This document shows positions 18,442 through 26,593 of a DNA stretch of 64,000 nucleotides, piece by piece. The position numbers were made by a program, and so were the translations under genes. Each line of letters starts with the position of its first letter. The first letter of the stretch is position 1. This DNA is from JAJYVT01 sp027339205 (GTDB lineage Bacteria; Actinomycetota; Acidimicrobiia; Acidimicrobiales; RAAP-2): contig DAHWOV010000114.1 in assembly GCA_027339205.1 (NCBI GenBank), positions 1 to 64,000 of the forward strand. The letters are read 5' to 3'. The notes under the pieces were generated by a model that worked only from the letters and a program-made list of their open reading frames with translations, ran no database searches and was not told the DNA's origin.

Positions 18442-18495
18442 TTCACACGCTGTTCACACGCAGGACATCGTCCCGCCACCAACCCGCGGTCTAAT
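18442..18495 (+). promoter_or_regulatory. Candidate promoter/operator of the glutamine synthetase operon
   Basis: TTCACACGC occurs twice, 11 bp apart (18442-18450, 18453-18461), roughly one helical turn, and could be a regulator site. TCTAAT at 18490-18495 could be a -10, about 50 bp before the GTG of the first synthetase. The repeat does not match the textbook GlnR box well. Confidence 0.3.
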
Positions 18496-18546
18496 GGGAC
18501 GGGCGGAAGACGGCTCGATCGGGCGGCACGAAAGGACGGCAGCGGC

Positions 18547-19563
18547 GTGGGCTACCAGGCTGAGTACATCTGGATCGACGGCACCGTGCCGTCGCCCCTG
18601 GTACGGAGCAAGACCAAGATCATCGGCACCGGGAAGAAGCCGGGCGTCTGGGGTTTCGACGGATCCAGCACGAACCAGGCGACCGGCGACAACTCGGACT
18701 GCGTCCTCCAACCGGTGCTCACCTGCCCCGATCCCCTGAGGGGCGGGGACAGCGTCCTCGTGATGTGCGAGGTGCGAACTGTCGACATGGCACCGCATCC
18801 CACCAACACCCGCCATGCCTGCGTCGAGACCACCGAGCGCTATGCGTCGCACGAGCCATGGTTCGGCTTCGAGCAGGAGTACACGTTCTTGCAGAACGGC
18901 CGTCCGCTCGGGTGGCCGGCGACAGGTTTCCCGGCTCCGCAAGGGCCGTACTACTGCGGCGTCGGCGGCGACAAGATGCCCGGGCGCGAGATCGTCGAGC
19001 GCCACACGGCGGCCATGCTCCGTGCCGGGCTTGCGATCGAGGGCACCAACGCAGAGGTGATGATGGGGCAGTGGGAGTTCCAGATCGGGATCCTCCCCGC
19101 GCCCGAGTGCGGCGACCAGCTGTGGACCGCGAGGTGGCTCCTGTTCCGGATCGCCGAGGACTTCGGGGTGTGGGCGACGCTCGAGCCCAAGCCCATCCTG
19201 GGTGACTGGAACGGCGCCGGCTGCCACACGAACTTCTCGACCAAGGAGATGCGTTCGGAGAACGGCTGGGACGCGATCATCGGCGCCTGCGAGGCGCTGG
19301 GCAAGAACGTAGACGAGCACGTCGAGAACTACGGTTTCGGGATCGAGATGCGCCTGACCGGTCACCACGAGACGCAGCACTACTCGAAGTTCAGCTACGG
19401 GGTCTCCGATCGCGGTGCGTCGATCCGCATCCCCTGGCAGGTCGCAAAGGAGCGGCGCGGCTACATCGAGGACCGGCGACCCAATGCGAACATGGACCCA
19501 TACGTGGTGAGCCGCCTCCTGATTGACACGGTGTGCGGCGCCGCAGAGGGCGACCGGCGCTGA
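18547..19563 (+). CDS. glnII: Type II (eukaryote-like) glutamine synthetase
   Basis: This makes glutamine from glutamate, ammonia and ATP. It is 338 residues, the size of the GSII family, and shows AEYIWIDG at the N-terminus, PGVWGFDGSSTNQATGDNSD, GFEQEYTFL with metal-binding glutamates, GQWEFQIG, and LGDWNGAGCHTNFST in the active site. DRRPNANMDPYVV near the end is the GSII C-terminal signature. The start is the GTG at 18547, with AAAGGA upstream and homology beginning at once; a longer upstream frame is spurious. GSII is typical of actinomycetes and root-nodule bacteria. A GSI gene follows after 9 bp. Confidence 0.95.
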   Translation: MGYQAEYIWIDGTVPSPLVRSKTKIIGTGKKPGVWGFDGSSTNQATGDNSDCVLQPVLTCPDPLRGGDSVLVMCEVRTVDMAPHPTNTRHACVETTERYASHEPWFGFEQEYTFLQNGRPLGWPATGFPAPQGPYYCGVGGDKMPGREIVERHTAAMLRAGLAIEGTNAEVMMGQWEFQIGILPAPECGDQLWTARWLLFRIAEDFGVWATLEPKPILGDWNGAGCHTNFSTKEMRSENGWDAIIGACEALGKNVDEHVENYGFGIEMRLTGHHETQHYSKFSYGVSDRGASIRIPWQVAKERRGYIEDRRPNANMDPYVVSRLLIDTVCGAAEGDRR

Positions 19564-19572
19564 GGGCAGCGC

Positions 19573-20931
19573 ATGAGGCGCAGCGAGGAGCCGCACGTGC
19601 AGGGCCAGCGTGACTACGTGCTGCGGACGGTCGAAGAGCGCAAGATCCGCTTCGTCCAGCTGTGGTTCACCGACGTGCTCGGGACGTCCAAGGCGTTCAG
19701 CATCCCCCCTGCGGAGCTCGAGAACGCACTCGACGAGGGGATGACGTTCGACGGCTCGTCGATCGACGGCTTCTCACGTGTCCAGGAGTCCGACGTCCTC
19801 GCGCGCCCGGACCCCAAGACCTTCCAGGTGCTCCCCTGGCACGGGCACGACGAGGCCGTTGCCGCGGTCTACTGCGACATCCTCAACCTCGACGGCACGC
19901 CATTCGAGGGCTGCCCGCGCCACGCCCTGCGCCGCTCCCTCGAGCAGGCGCGTCGGGCGGGGTACACGTTCTTCGTCGCGCCGGAGGTCGAATTCTTCTA
20001 CTTCGCGGACGCCGACCCGTCGAGGGGACCGCGTCCGCTCGACGCCGGCTCCTACTTCGACCTCTCGGTCGACGATCGCACGACCGAGGTGCGCCGCCGG
20101 ACCGTCCTGCGGCTCGAGGAGATGGGCATCCCTGTCGAGCACGCACAGCACGAGGACGCGCCTTCCCAGCACGAGATCGACCTCCGCTACACCGACGCGC
20201 TCACGATGGCCGACACGGTGATGACCGTCCGGCTCGTGGTGAGGGAGACGGCCCGCCACGAAGGCCTCCACGCGAGCTTCATGCCCAAACCCCTGGCCGG
20301 CATGCAGGGCTCGGGAATGCATACCCACCTCTCCTTGTGGAGGGGCGAGCACAACGCCTTCGCGGACCATTCGGACCCCTACGGCCTCTCCGACACCGCC
20401 AAGCGCTTCATCGCCGGGCTCCTCCACCACGCCAGGGAGATCACCGCGGTCACCAACCAGTGGGTGAACTCCTACAAGCGGCTGGTCAGCGGGTACGAAG
20501 CGCCGGTGCACATCGGCTGGGCCCGCAACAATCGCTCGGCATTGGTCCGGGTGCCGGTCGTCAAGCGAGGGAACGAGGAGTCCACCCGGGTCGAATACCG
20601 GGCCCCCGACTCCGCCTGCAACCCGTACCTGGCCTTCGCGGTCGTGCTCGCGGCGGGGCTCCAGGGCATCGAGCACGACTACGAGCTGCCGGGGGAGGTC
20701 GCCGGCAATCTCTTCGACCTCTCGGAGCACGACCTGCGCGCGCTGGGGATCCGGCCCCTCCCCGGCTCGCTCAAGGAGGCCGTGGACGAGATGGCGGAGT
20801 CCAAGCTCCTCGTCGACACCCTCGGAGAGCACGTCTTCGAGTGGTTCATCCGGAACAAGCGCGCCGAGTGGAGCGATTACAACGTCGCGGTCACCCAGTT
20901 CGAGCTCGACCGCTACCTGCCGACCTTGTGA
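19573..20931 (+). CDS. glnA: Type I glutamine synthetase, alpha-like (not adenylylatable)
   Basis: A 452-residue GSI-fold enzyme. It has WFTDVLGTSKAFSIP and MTFDGSSIDGF at the N-terminus, APEVEFFYF, MPKPLAGMQGSGMH (metal/ATP site), VNSYKRLVSGYEAPVH (ammonia and glutamate site), and EYRAPDSACNPYLAF. In enzymes controlled by adenylylation the late loop reads NLYDLPPEE. Here it is NLFDLSEHD, with Phe in place of the modified Tyr, so AMP cannot be attached. The length also fits GSI-alpha, which is controlled by feedback and transcription. It is 9 bp downstream of glnII and upstream of a GlnR-like gene. Confidence 0.95.
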   Translation: MRRSEEPHVQGQRDYVLRTVEERKIRFVQLWFTDVLGTSKAFSIPPAELENALDEGMTFDGSSIDGFSRVQESDVLARPDPKTFQVLPWHGHDEAVAAVYCDILNLDGTPFEGCPRHALRRSLEQARRAGYTFFVAPEVEFFYFADADPSRGPRPLDAGSYFDLSVDDRTTEVRRRTVLRLEEMGIPVEHAQHEDAPSQHEIDLRYTDALTMADTVMTVRLVVRETARHEGLHASFMPKPLAGMQGSGMHTHLSLWRGEHNAFADHSDPYGLSDTAKRFIAGLLHHAREITAVTNQWVNSYKRLVSGYEAPVHIGWARNNRSALVRVPVVKRGNEESTRVEYRAPDSACNPYLAFAVVLAAGLQGIEHDYELPGEVAGNLFDLSEHDLRALGIRPLPGSLKEAVDEMAESKLLVDTLGEHVFEWFIRNKRAEWSDYNVAVTQFELDRYLPTL

Positions 20932-20955
20932 GAGGGGGTGGGGAGCGCCGCGGGT

Positions 20956-20998
20956 CCCAGTGAGCGAACCGCGCTCACTGGGCCCGGTAAGCGGGCCC
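20956..20998 (+). promoter_or_regulatory. Two overlapping perfect hairpins before the GlnR-like gene
   Basis: An 11-bp perfect inverted repeat CCCAGTGAGCG / CGCTCACTGGG (loop AACCG) spans 20956-20982. A second perfect 7-bp one, GGGCCCG / CGGGCCC (loop GTAAG), spans 20980-20998. They share three bases, so only one can form fully at a time. There is no T-tract, so an intrinsic terminator is not clear. An operator or an attenuator-like switch is possible. Confidence 0.5.
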
Positions 20999-20999
20999 G

Positions 21000-21737
21000 G
21001 TGAGCGCGGTTCTTGGGGCGGCAAGACTGGCAACCGTGGACCCGCTCGTCTGCTTCCCTGAACCGGTCCCAGCGGTCGTCGCCGCGGCCTTGCGCGAAGT
21101 CGGGCTTGGCTTCCGCGCGACCTCGGCCCCCGAGAGCGCCGACGCTCTCGAGAAGACGGCCACCAAGGACGGGTGGGCGGGTGCCGTCGTGAGCGCCGCC
21201 GACGACCTGTCGCGGGCGATCACCTTCTGCCGCCACCTCCGGCGCAGGGAGGACCCGGTGAGCCCGCTCCTCCTCGTGATCGCCGAGGACCAGCTCCGCG
21301 AGCTGCAGCTGCGCGACGACCTCTTCGACGACTTCTGCGTCCTGCCTTCGAGGGCGGCGGAGCTCGCCGCGAGGATCGAGCACCTGCTCTGGAGGACGGG
21401 ACGCGCGGCCGCGCCGGACGTCATCGAGCACGGTCCGCTCGTGCTCAACCTCGAGACCTACCAGGCCGCCGTCGCCGGACGCGTGCTCGACCTCACGTAC
21501 ATGGAGTACGAGCTGCTCCGCTTCCTCGCAGCGCGGCCCGGCAAGGTCTTCACCCGAGAGACCCTCCTCAATCGGGTGTGGGGGTACGAGTACTACGGCG
21601 GGGCGCGCACGGTCGACGTCCACGTTCGGCGGCTGCGTGCGAAGCTCGGGGAAGAGCACGCCCACCTGATCCAGACCGTTCGCTCGGTGGGATACCGGTT
21701 CGGCCAGCCCGCATGGTCGCCGATGCCGGGCGCTTGA
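21000..21737 (+). CDS. GlnR-like orphan OmpR-family response regulator
   Basis: A 245-residue regulator. The C-terminal winged helix matches actinobacterial GlnR closely: RVLDLTYMEYELLRFLA, NRVWGYEYYGGARTVDVHV and RRLRAKLGEEH. The N-terminal receiver is degenerate. The usual DxxxPxxD phospho-acceptor run is not visible (VVSAADDLSRA instead) and no histidine kinase is near, as with GlnR. GlnR controls ammonium assimilation genes, and two glutamine synthetases lie directly upstream. Either the GTG at 21000 or the GTG at 21036 (VDPLVCFPEP) may be the true start; the second gives a typical receiver N-terminus. The gene end lies inside a repeat block. Confidence 0.88.
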   Translation: MSAVLGAARLATVDPLVCFPEPVPAVVAAALREVGLGFRATSAPESADALEKTATKDGWAGAVVSAADDLSRAITFCRHLRRREDPVSPLLLVIAEDQLRELQLRDDLFDDFCVLPSRAAELAARIEHLLWRTGRAAAPDVIEHGPLVLNLETYQAAVAGRVLDLTYMEYELLRFLAARPGKVFTRETLLNRVWGYEYYGGARTVDVHVRRLRAKLGEEHAHLIQTVRSVGYRFGQPAWSPMPGA

Positions 21738-21807
21738 GCACCGGGCACGTCAGGCACCGGGCACGTCAGGCGCCGGGCGCTTGAGCGCCGGCGCCGGGCG
21801 CTTGAGC
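21725..21807 (+). repeat. Repeat block spanning the stop codon of the GlnR-like gene
   Basis: GCCGGGCGCTTGAGC occurs at 21725-21739 (containing the real stop), 21772-21786 and 21793-21807. Between the first two copies a 16-bp unit, CACCGGGCACGTCAGG, is repeated head to tail at 21739-21754 and 21755-21770. Confidence 0.85.
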
Positions 21808-21863
21808 GCCAGCGCCGCGACCGCTTGGCGCGCACCCTCTTGGCACAATGACCCAGGGCGCTC

Positions 21864-21899
21864 GAGGACTGAGAGGACCGAGAGGACTGAGAGGACCGA
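21864..21899 (+). repeat. 18-bp perfect tandem repeat at a ribosome-binding site
   Basis: GAGGACTGAGAGGACCGA is present twice without a gap, itself built of two similar 9-bp halves. The last half supplies a GAGAGG Shine-Dalgarno 6 nt before the next ATG, so there are up to four candidate GAGAGG/GAGGAC anti-16S matches in a row. Confidence 0.85.
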
Positions 21900-21900
21900 C

Positions 21901-22722
21901 ATGGGCAAGACCCGCTTCGACTGGTCGGTTCTGCCGGCCGGTCTCCGCCACCAGCTGGCAGAGGATCTCGGCATCCCTGGCGACGACCTCGCCCGGGTGC
22001 TCACGGCGAACGTGGGTGAAGAACCGACCGAAGAGTTCGTGAAGGACGCGTGGCCGGCGCTGCGCGACCGGTGGATCGCAAAGGACTCTTCCGTGCGCCG
22101 CTCGGTCGTCTCGGCGCTACGGGCTCGGGGGCTCGGCGACACCTCGATCACCGGCAGCTCCGCCAGAGCGCAGGTCGACTACCTCCGTTCGTGTCGCAAC
22201 TCGCCGGCCCTGCGCTCGATCGTGCTCTCCCACCTCCTCGCGCTCCACCGGGAGATCGCAGAGGGTCCGGGCAGCTCCGACGAGCTCCGCTCGCAGGTGA
22301 AGGAGGTGCTGCGCCAGGTGCTCGGCGTCCACGAGGTCTCGGTGGACACCGACGGCGACATCCCCATACCTTCGAAGGCAAGCCTCACCTACGTACGCGT
22401 CTTCGAGGACGCACCGATCGTGCGCGTCTTCTCGCCGATCCTGTGGGGGTTCGGCCGGCCGGCGGACATCGGAGAGACGGTCAACGAGATCAACTTGCAC
22501 ACCAACTGGGTGAAGGCCGTGTGGGAGAACGACGCGGTCGTGCTCTTCTCCGACGTGGTCGGAGACCCGCTGGCCGAGTCGCAGCTGGCCGCGGCCGTCC
22601 AGTCAGTCGTCCGCCGGGCCGACGAGATGGGGCCCGCGCTCCAGCAGCGGTACGGCGGGAAGACCGCGGTGGGCGCGCCGCTCCCTCCCCGCCAGCAGCC
22701 CGCGATCGGCGGCTACTTGTAG
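21901..22722 (+). CDS. YbjN / CesT-like peptide-binding chaperone-fold protein
   Basis: A 273-residue cytosolic protein. The C-terminal half (about residues 145-250: VDTDGDIPIP, VRVFEDAPIVRVFSPIL, GFGRPADIGETVNEIN) reads like the alternating strand/helix pattern of the YbjN/type III chaperone-like fold that actinobacteria use in several small regulatory proteins. The N-terminal half is charged and helical and starts GKTRFDWSVLPAGLRHQLAEDL. The exact role is unknown. The ATG at 21901 follows GAGAGG by 6 nt. It converges with ridA, only 16 bp away. Confidence 0.7.
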   Translation: MGKTRFDWSVLPAGLRHQLAEDLGIPGDDLARVLTANVGEEPTEEFVKDAWPALRDRWIAKDSSVRRSVVSALRARGLGDTSITGSSARAQVDYLRSCRNSPALRSIVLSHLLALHREIAEGPGSSDELRSQVKEVLRQVLGVHEVSVDTDGDIPIPSKASLTYVRVFEDAPIVRVFSPILWGFGRPADIGETVNEINLHTNWVKAVWENDAVVLFSDVVGDPLAESQLAAAVQSVVRRADEMGPALQQRYGGKTAVGAPLPPRQQPAIGGYL

Positions 22723-22738
22723 CCGTCGCGGCGCGCGC

Positions 22739-23170
22739 TCAGCCCTGCGGTCTGTAGGCCCACGCCTCGACCTCGACACGCGCGCCCATGGGGAGCGACG
22801 CGACGCCGATCGCCGAGCGTGAGGGTCGGGGCTCCGGCCACGTCTGCACCCAGATCTCGTTCAAGAGCGCGAACTCCGACATGTCCACGAGGAAGACGGT
22901 CGTCTTCACCACGTCCGCGAGCGTCGCACCCTCTTGCGCGAGCACGCTCGCGAGGTTGGCAAGTGCCTGGCGGAGCTGGCCCGCGGTCCCCCCCTCGACG
23001 AGCTCCGGCGGGCCCTCTGGGCTCGGTGCCGCGCCGATCTGGCCGGAAGTGATCACCCACTCTCCCACGCGGACCACCGGTCGGTACGGGCCGACGGGCC
23101 TGCCGCCGGGCGCCTGCCCTGCTGTGGGCGCGCTCAACGCGCGCTCCGCTCTGCTCGGCGGGTCGGCCAC
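22739..23170 (-). CDS. RidA/YjgF-family enamine/imine deaminase
   Basis: RidA proteins hydrolyse reactive 2-aminoacrylate and related imines made by PLP enzymes. This one has 143 residues with VGPYRPVVRVGEWVITSGQI, LRQALANLASVLAQEGATL, and PSRSAIGVASLPMGARVEVE; the arginine of the last motif binds the substrate carboxylate. The first 25 or so residues are an extension beyond the normal RidA start. They overlap the previous gene by 37 bp, so the true start may be further in. It probably shares a transcript with the upstream fusion gene. Confidence 0.92.
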   Translation of the reverse strand: MADPPSRAERALSAPTAGQAPGGRPVGPYRPVVRVGEWVITSGQIGAAPSPEGPPELVEGGTAGQLRQALANLASVLAQEGATLADVVKTTVFLVDMSEFALLNEIWVQTWPEPRPSRSAIGVASLPMGARVEVEAWAYRPQG

Positions 23171-24768
23171 TCCGGCACGAGCCCGTCAGTGATCCACGCG
23201 GCCGCGGCGGTCGCCGCGAACACGGCGTCGGAGCCGTTCACGGGCCATCGGTCCTCTCTGTGCATGGTGACGTCCACCCAGGGAGTGTCGCGCGCGGACA
23301 GCACGCCGTACGAGCGGATCGTGAGGTCCTGGACCTCGCCTGCCTCGTCGACCGAGATCCCCTCGCTGCGGACCCAGCCGAGCGCCTGGTGCACGGCGCC
23401 CAGGCAGAACGAGCGCAGCACCACCTCGTCGAGCACCTCGCCGGCCCAGACCTCGACGTGCACAGGACCCTGTGGGCTCACCGCCACGCGGGCACGACCC
23501 CCGCCGGGAGCGGTCACCTCCACCGGCGTGCCCGGCGCCGCGCAGGCGTCCTTCAGAAGGCCGAGCACGGCCGTCGCGACCAGCACCTCGGCCCATCCGG
23601 CACCTCGCAGGTCGGGCGAGACGGGCGGTCCGAGCACGTCGACCGGCTCCACGACGAGCCCGGGCGAGAGCGCGCTGACGCGCGCGACGTAGTCGTCGAA
23701 GCCAACCGCGTGGGGCGTCCGGGCGACGCGCAGCAGGCCGGACCCGTCCGCGCGCAACGCCAGGGCCACCGGCGGTCGCTTGGGGCCGCGACGGGCGACG
23801 TCCTCGCGCGACCAGACGACGCGGACCGGCTCGCCGCGCTCGTCGGCCAGCTGCCGGGCAGTGGCCGCGACGGGCGACCGGCGCTTCCCCCCGAAGGCCC
23901 CGCCGTTTGCGAGCGGGGTGGCGGGGCGGCCGCCGGGTACGCACCACGAGGCGTCCGGCTCGAGGTAGGCGGGCTCGACCCACGTGGTGCGCAGCACGAG
24001 CGACCAGTCGCCGTCCGGCACGGCAACCGGGTGGCGCAGCGGGACGGGGGAGTTGCGCCCCTGGACCTTCCCAGACGCGCGGCGCGCCTCGACGAGGTCG
24101 GCCCCGAAGGCGGGCGTGCCGTCAGCACGAAGAGCGGCCACCACCGCGGTGCGCGGCGCAGTGTCCTCGGCGAAGCCCGCGTGACCCAGGACCGTCTCGC
24201 GCGTCGAGCTCTGGTAGGACGGTCCTTCGAGCTGGGCCCGCCAGGAGGCGAGCAGCCGGTCGCGGACCGCGGCGGTCGCCAGCACGTGAGGGGTCGTCGG
24301 GCCGACGGGGACCGCGAGGACCGCCCCGGCCGCCTCGACGATGGACTGCCAACCCGTGCACCGGCACAGGTGCGCTGCGAGGGAAGCCCGGATCCTGGCC
24401 TCGTCGATCCGCGCGCCGCGTCCCAAGTGCGATTCGAGGGCCGCCAGCCGGAGCACGATCCCGGGGGTGCAGAAGCCGCACTGGCTCGCCCCCGCCGCGA
24501 CAAAGGCGTCCGCCCATCTGCGGGAGCGCTCCTCGGACATGCCCTCGGTCGTCGTCACCTCGCGGCCGCTCACCCGCCGCACCGGCGTCACGCACGACAC
24601 GCGCGGCGCGCCGTCGATCCAGACCGTGCAGCAGCCGCACTGGCCCTGCGGGCTGCAGCCGTCCTTGGGGGAGCGGACGCCGAGCCTCTCTCGGAGCGCG
24701 TCGAGGAGCGACACCGACTCGTCGTCGACGAGCACCGAGCGCCCATCGACGCGGAAGGCGACGCTCAT
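23134..24768 (-). CDS. Compact xanthine dehydrogenase-like [2Fe-2S]/molybdopterin fusion, degenerate
   Basis: A 544-residue protein of unusual make-up. Residues 1-155 are a complete two-cluster XdhC/CoxS-type iron-sulfur subunit: CSPQGQCGCC...C for the first cluster, and CGFCTPG with CRC for the second. The rest resembles pieces of the molybdopterin subunit: the ring-binding NGGAFGGKRRSPVAATARQL, VRVVWSREDV, then stretches that end in an XdhB-like tail. That part is only about 390 residues against roughly 750 in the family, and the FAD subunit is absent. It may be a reduced enzyme or a repurposed one. No Moco maturation gene is nearby. Confidence 0.8.
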   Translation of the reverse strand: MSVAFRVDGRSVLVDDESVSLLDALRERLGVRSPKDGCSPQGQCGCCTVWIDGAPRVSCVTPVRRVSGREVTTTEGMSEERSRRWADAFVAAGASQCGFCTPGIVLRLAALESHLGRGARIDEARIRASLAAHLCRCTGWQSIVEAAGAVLAVPVGPTTPHVLATAAVRDRLLASWRAQLEGPSYQSSTRETVLGHAGFAEDTAPRTAVVAALRADGTPAFGADLVEARRASGKVQGRNSPVPLRHPVAVPDGDWSLVLRTTWVEPAYLEPDASWCVPGGRPATPLANGGAFGGKRRSPVAATARQLADERGEPVRVVWSREDVARRGPKRPPVALALRADGSGLLRVARTPHAVGFDDYVARVSALSPGLVVEPVDVLGPPVSPDLRGAGWAEVLVATAVLGLLKDACAAPGTPVEVTAPGGGRARVAVSPQGPVHVEVWAGEVLDEVVLRSFCLGAVHQALGWVRSEGISVDEAGEVQDLTIRSYGVLSARDTPWVDVTMHREDRWPVNGSDAVFAATAAAAWITDGLVPEWPTRRAERSAR

Positions 24769-24844
24769 CGGCGTCGACCCGTTCTCGGTCGTGCGAGTGG
24801 GCGCTTGGCGACCCTGGGGACCCGGTGCCCGGCAGGCTCGTCGA

Positions 24845-25213
24845 TCAGCTGAAGGACGAGCCGCACCCGCAGGTGCGGGTGGCGTTGGGGTTGGTGATGT
24901 GGAACCCGGCGCCTTGGAGCCCGTCGGAGTAGTCCAAGGTGGCGCCCGTGAGCAGCTCCGCGCTGGTGGGGTCGACCACGACCTTCACGCCTCCGAACTC
25001 GCGGACGACGTCGTCTCCGTCCTGCTCGGAGTCGAAGAACATCTCGTAGCTGTAGCCGGAGCAGCCGCCGGGCTTCACGGCGACGCGCAAGGCGAGCTCG
25101 CCGGCGCCTCCCTCCTCTGCGAGGAGCTGCGCGACCTTGGCCGACGCGCTCTCGGTCAGCGTGACGGGGTCGGGCTTCTTGCCGATGCTCACCGACGTCG
25201 TCATCGTCGTCAC
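24845..25213 (-). CDS. erpA: Iron-sulfur carrier protein, HesB/IscA/ErpA family
   Basis: An A-type carrier that passes Fe-S clusters to apo-proteins. It has 122 residues and the three conserved cysteines, in KPGGCSGYSYEMFFD and in the C-terminal RTCGCGSSFS. AAGGAGG lies 5 nt before the GTG at 25213; an in-frame ATG at 25204 is the alternative. It lies between the iron-sulfur fusion gene and the divergent mrp gene, both of which would need clusters or their assembly. Confidence 0.95.
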   Translation of the reverse strand: MTTMTTSVSIGKKPDPVTLTESASAKVAQLLAEEGGAGELALRVAVKPGGCSGYSYEMFFDSEQDGDDVVREFGGVKVVVDPTSAELLTGATLDYSDGLQGAGFHITNPNATRTCGCGSSFS

Positions 25214-25354
25214 GGTTGCCTCCTTGGGCAGCTCACAGGATACGGCGTCGCCATGTTACCGGGGCAGTCGCTCGGAGGGCACCGCGAGCCCGAAAGGAGG
25301 CTCCTGCCGAGGTGGTGCCGCGCGGCGGTCGGAGGGCTCCGGGAGCGGGGCCAG

Positions 25355-25360
25355 TAGGCT
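25355..25360 (+). promoter_or_regulatory. Leaderless-type -10 box of mrp
   Basis: TAGGCT ends 6 nt before the GTG at 25367. Confidence 0.6.
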
Positions 25361-25366
25361 TCGGTC

Positions 25367-26593
25367 GTGTCAGCGGCAGGCGGACCCCCCAGCGAAGCAG
25401 AGGTCTTGGAGCGCCTGCGGGCCGTCGTGGACCCAGAGCTCGGCGACGACATCGTCGACCTCGGCATGGTCCGCGCCGTCAGCGTGTCCGAGTCCGGGGA
25501 CGTCCGCGTGGCGATCGCCCTCACGATCGCGCGTTGCCCGCTGCGTGCCCAGATCGAGCGGGACGTCCAAGGACGCGTCGAGGCGATCCCCGGGGTGCGC
25601 TCGGTGGAGCTGTCGACCGCCCAGATGGACGCCGCCGAGCGCGCTGCGGTGATGGCGCGGGCCCGGTGGAAGGCGCGTGAGCACGCGCCGGCCACGGCGG
25701 TGCCGCCCCGTGCCAGGGTGCTGGCGATCGCCTCGGGAAAGGGCGGGGTCGGCAAGTCGTCCGTCACGGTCAACCTCGCCGCTGCGCTCGCCCGGCGCGG
25801 GCTCACGATCGGGCTGCTGGACGCGGACATCGGCGGGTTCTCGGTCCCCCGCCTCCTCGGGATGGAGGGCCGCCTCGAGGCCCGCCAGGGCAAGATGGTC
25901 CCGCTGGAGCGGCTCGTCGGGGACGGCGTGCTGCGGGTGCTGTCGATGGGCTTCCTCGCCGAGGAGGACCGCGCGGTCATGTGGCGCGGCCTGCTGCTCA
26001 ACCGCGCCGTGGAGCAATTCCTCCAGGATGCCCACTGGGGGGACCTCGACTATCTCCTGGTCGACCTGCCCCCAGGAACCGGTGACGTCCAGATGGGCTT
26101 GGCCCGCATGTTGCCCCGCACCGAGATGCTCATCGTCACGACGCCGCCGCTCGCTGCCCAGCGCGTCGCTGCCCGAGCCGCGGACATGGCACGCCGGGGC
26201 TACCTGCGAGTTGCGGGGGTCGTCGAGAACATGAGCGACTTCACCTGCGAGCACGGGACCACGTACGCGCTCTTCGGCTCGGGAGGAGGGACGCGGCTCG
26301 CAGCGGAGCTCGGCGTACCGCTCGTCGGGACTATCCCGCTCCACCCCGACATCGCCCGGGCAGGCGACACCGGGGAGCCGGTGGCCCTGGGCGAGGGCCA
26401 GCTCGCCCTCGTCTTTGCCGGCCTGGCCAGGGCGGTCGCAGACGACATCGCTCCGATCGTCGAGACCTCGGGCTGCACGGCGCGGCTCCTCGCTGCCGTC
26501 GCGGACGCCGCGGGCACGCCCGCAGGGCGGCGGGCGCGCGGCCCGGGCGGTCAGCCGGCGGGCACCCCGGTCGAGGCGACCGCCGAGCGGTAG
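25367..26593 (+). CDS. mrp: Mrp/NBP35-family iron-sulfur carrier ATPase
   Basis: A 408-residue Mrp protein. The N-terminal MIP18/DUF59 domain (VVDPELGDDIVDLGMV) is followed by the deviant Walker A of the MinD class, ASGKGGVGKSSVTVNLA, and YLLVDLPPGTGDVQMG. In many Mrp proteins a CPxC motif follows ENMS and bridges a [4Fe-4S] cluster across the dimer. Here the sequence is ENMSDFTCEHGTTYALFG with one cysteine only, as in other actinobacterial forms, so bridging must differ or be absent. It diverges from erpA. The 3' end overlaps the convergent MBL gene by 43 bp. Confidence 0.95.
   Translation: MSAAGGPPSEAEVLERLRAVVDPELGDDIVDLGMVRAVSVSESGDVRVAIALTIARCPLRAQIERDVQGRVEAIPGVRSVELSTAQMDAAERAAVMARARWKAREHAPATAVPPRARVLAIASGKGGVGKSSVTVNLAAALARRGLTIGLLDADIGGFSVPRLLGMEGRLEARQGKMVPLERLVGDGVLRVLSMGFLAEEDRAVMWRGLLLNRAVEQFLQDAHWGDLDYLLVDLPPGTGDVQMGLARMLPRTEMLIVTTPPLAAQRVAARAADMARRGYLRVAGVVENMSDFTCEHGTTYALFGSGGGTRLAAELGVPLVGTIPLHPDIARAGDTGEPVALGEGQLALVFAGLARAVADDIAPIVETSGCTARLLAAVADAAGTPAGRRARGPGGQPAGTPVEATAER

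Noticed and set aside
18442..18461. TTCACACGC direct repeat as a GlnR operator
   Set aside because: It does not fit the GTnAC-n6-GaAAC pattern well. It is kept only as a low-confidence candidate site.
17935..18546. Upstream extension of the type II glutamine synthetase frame
   Set aside because: It overlaps nadE on the other strand and has no homology. The GTG at 18547 with AAAGGA is where family similarity begins.
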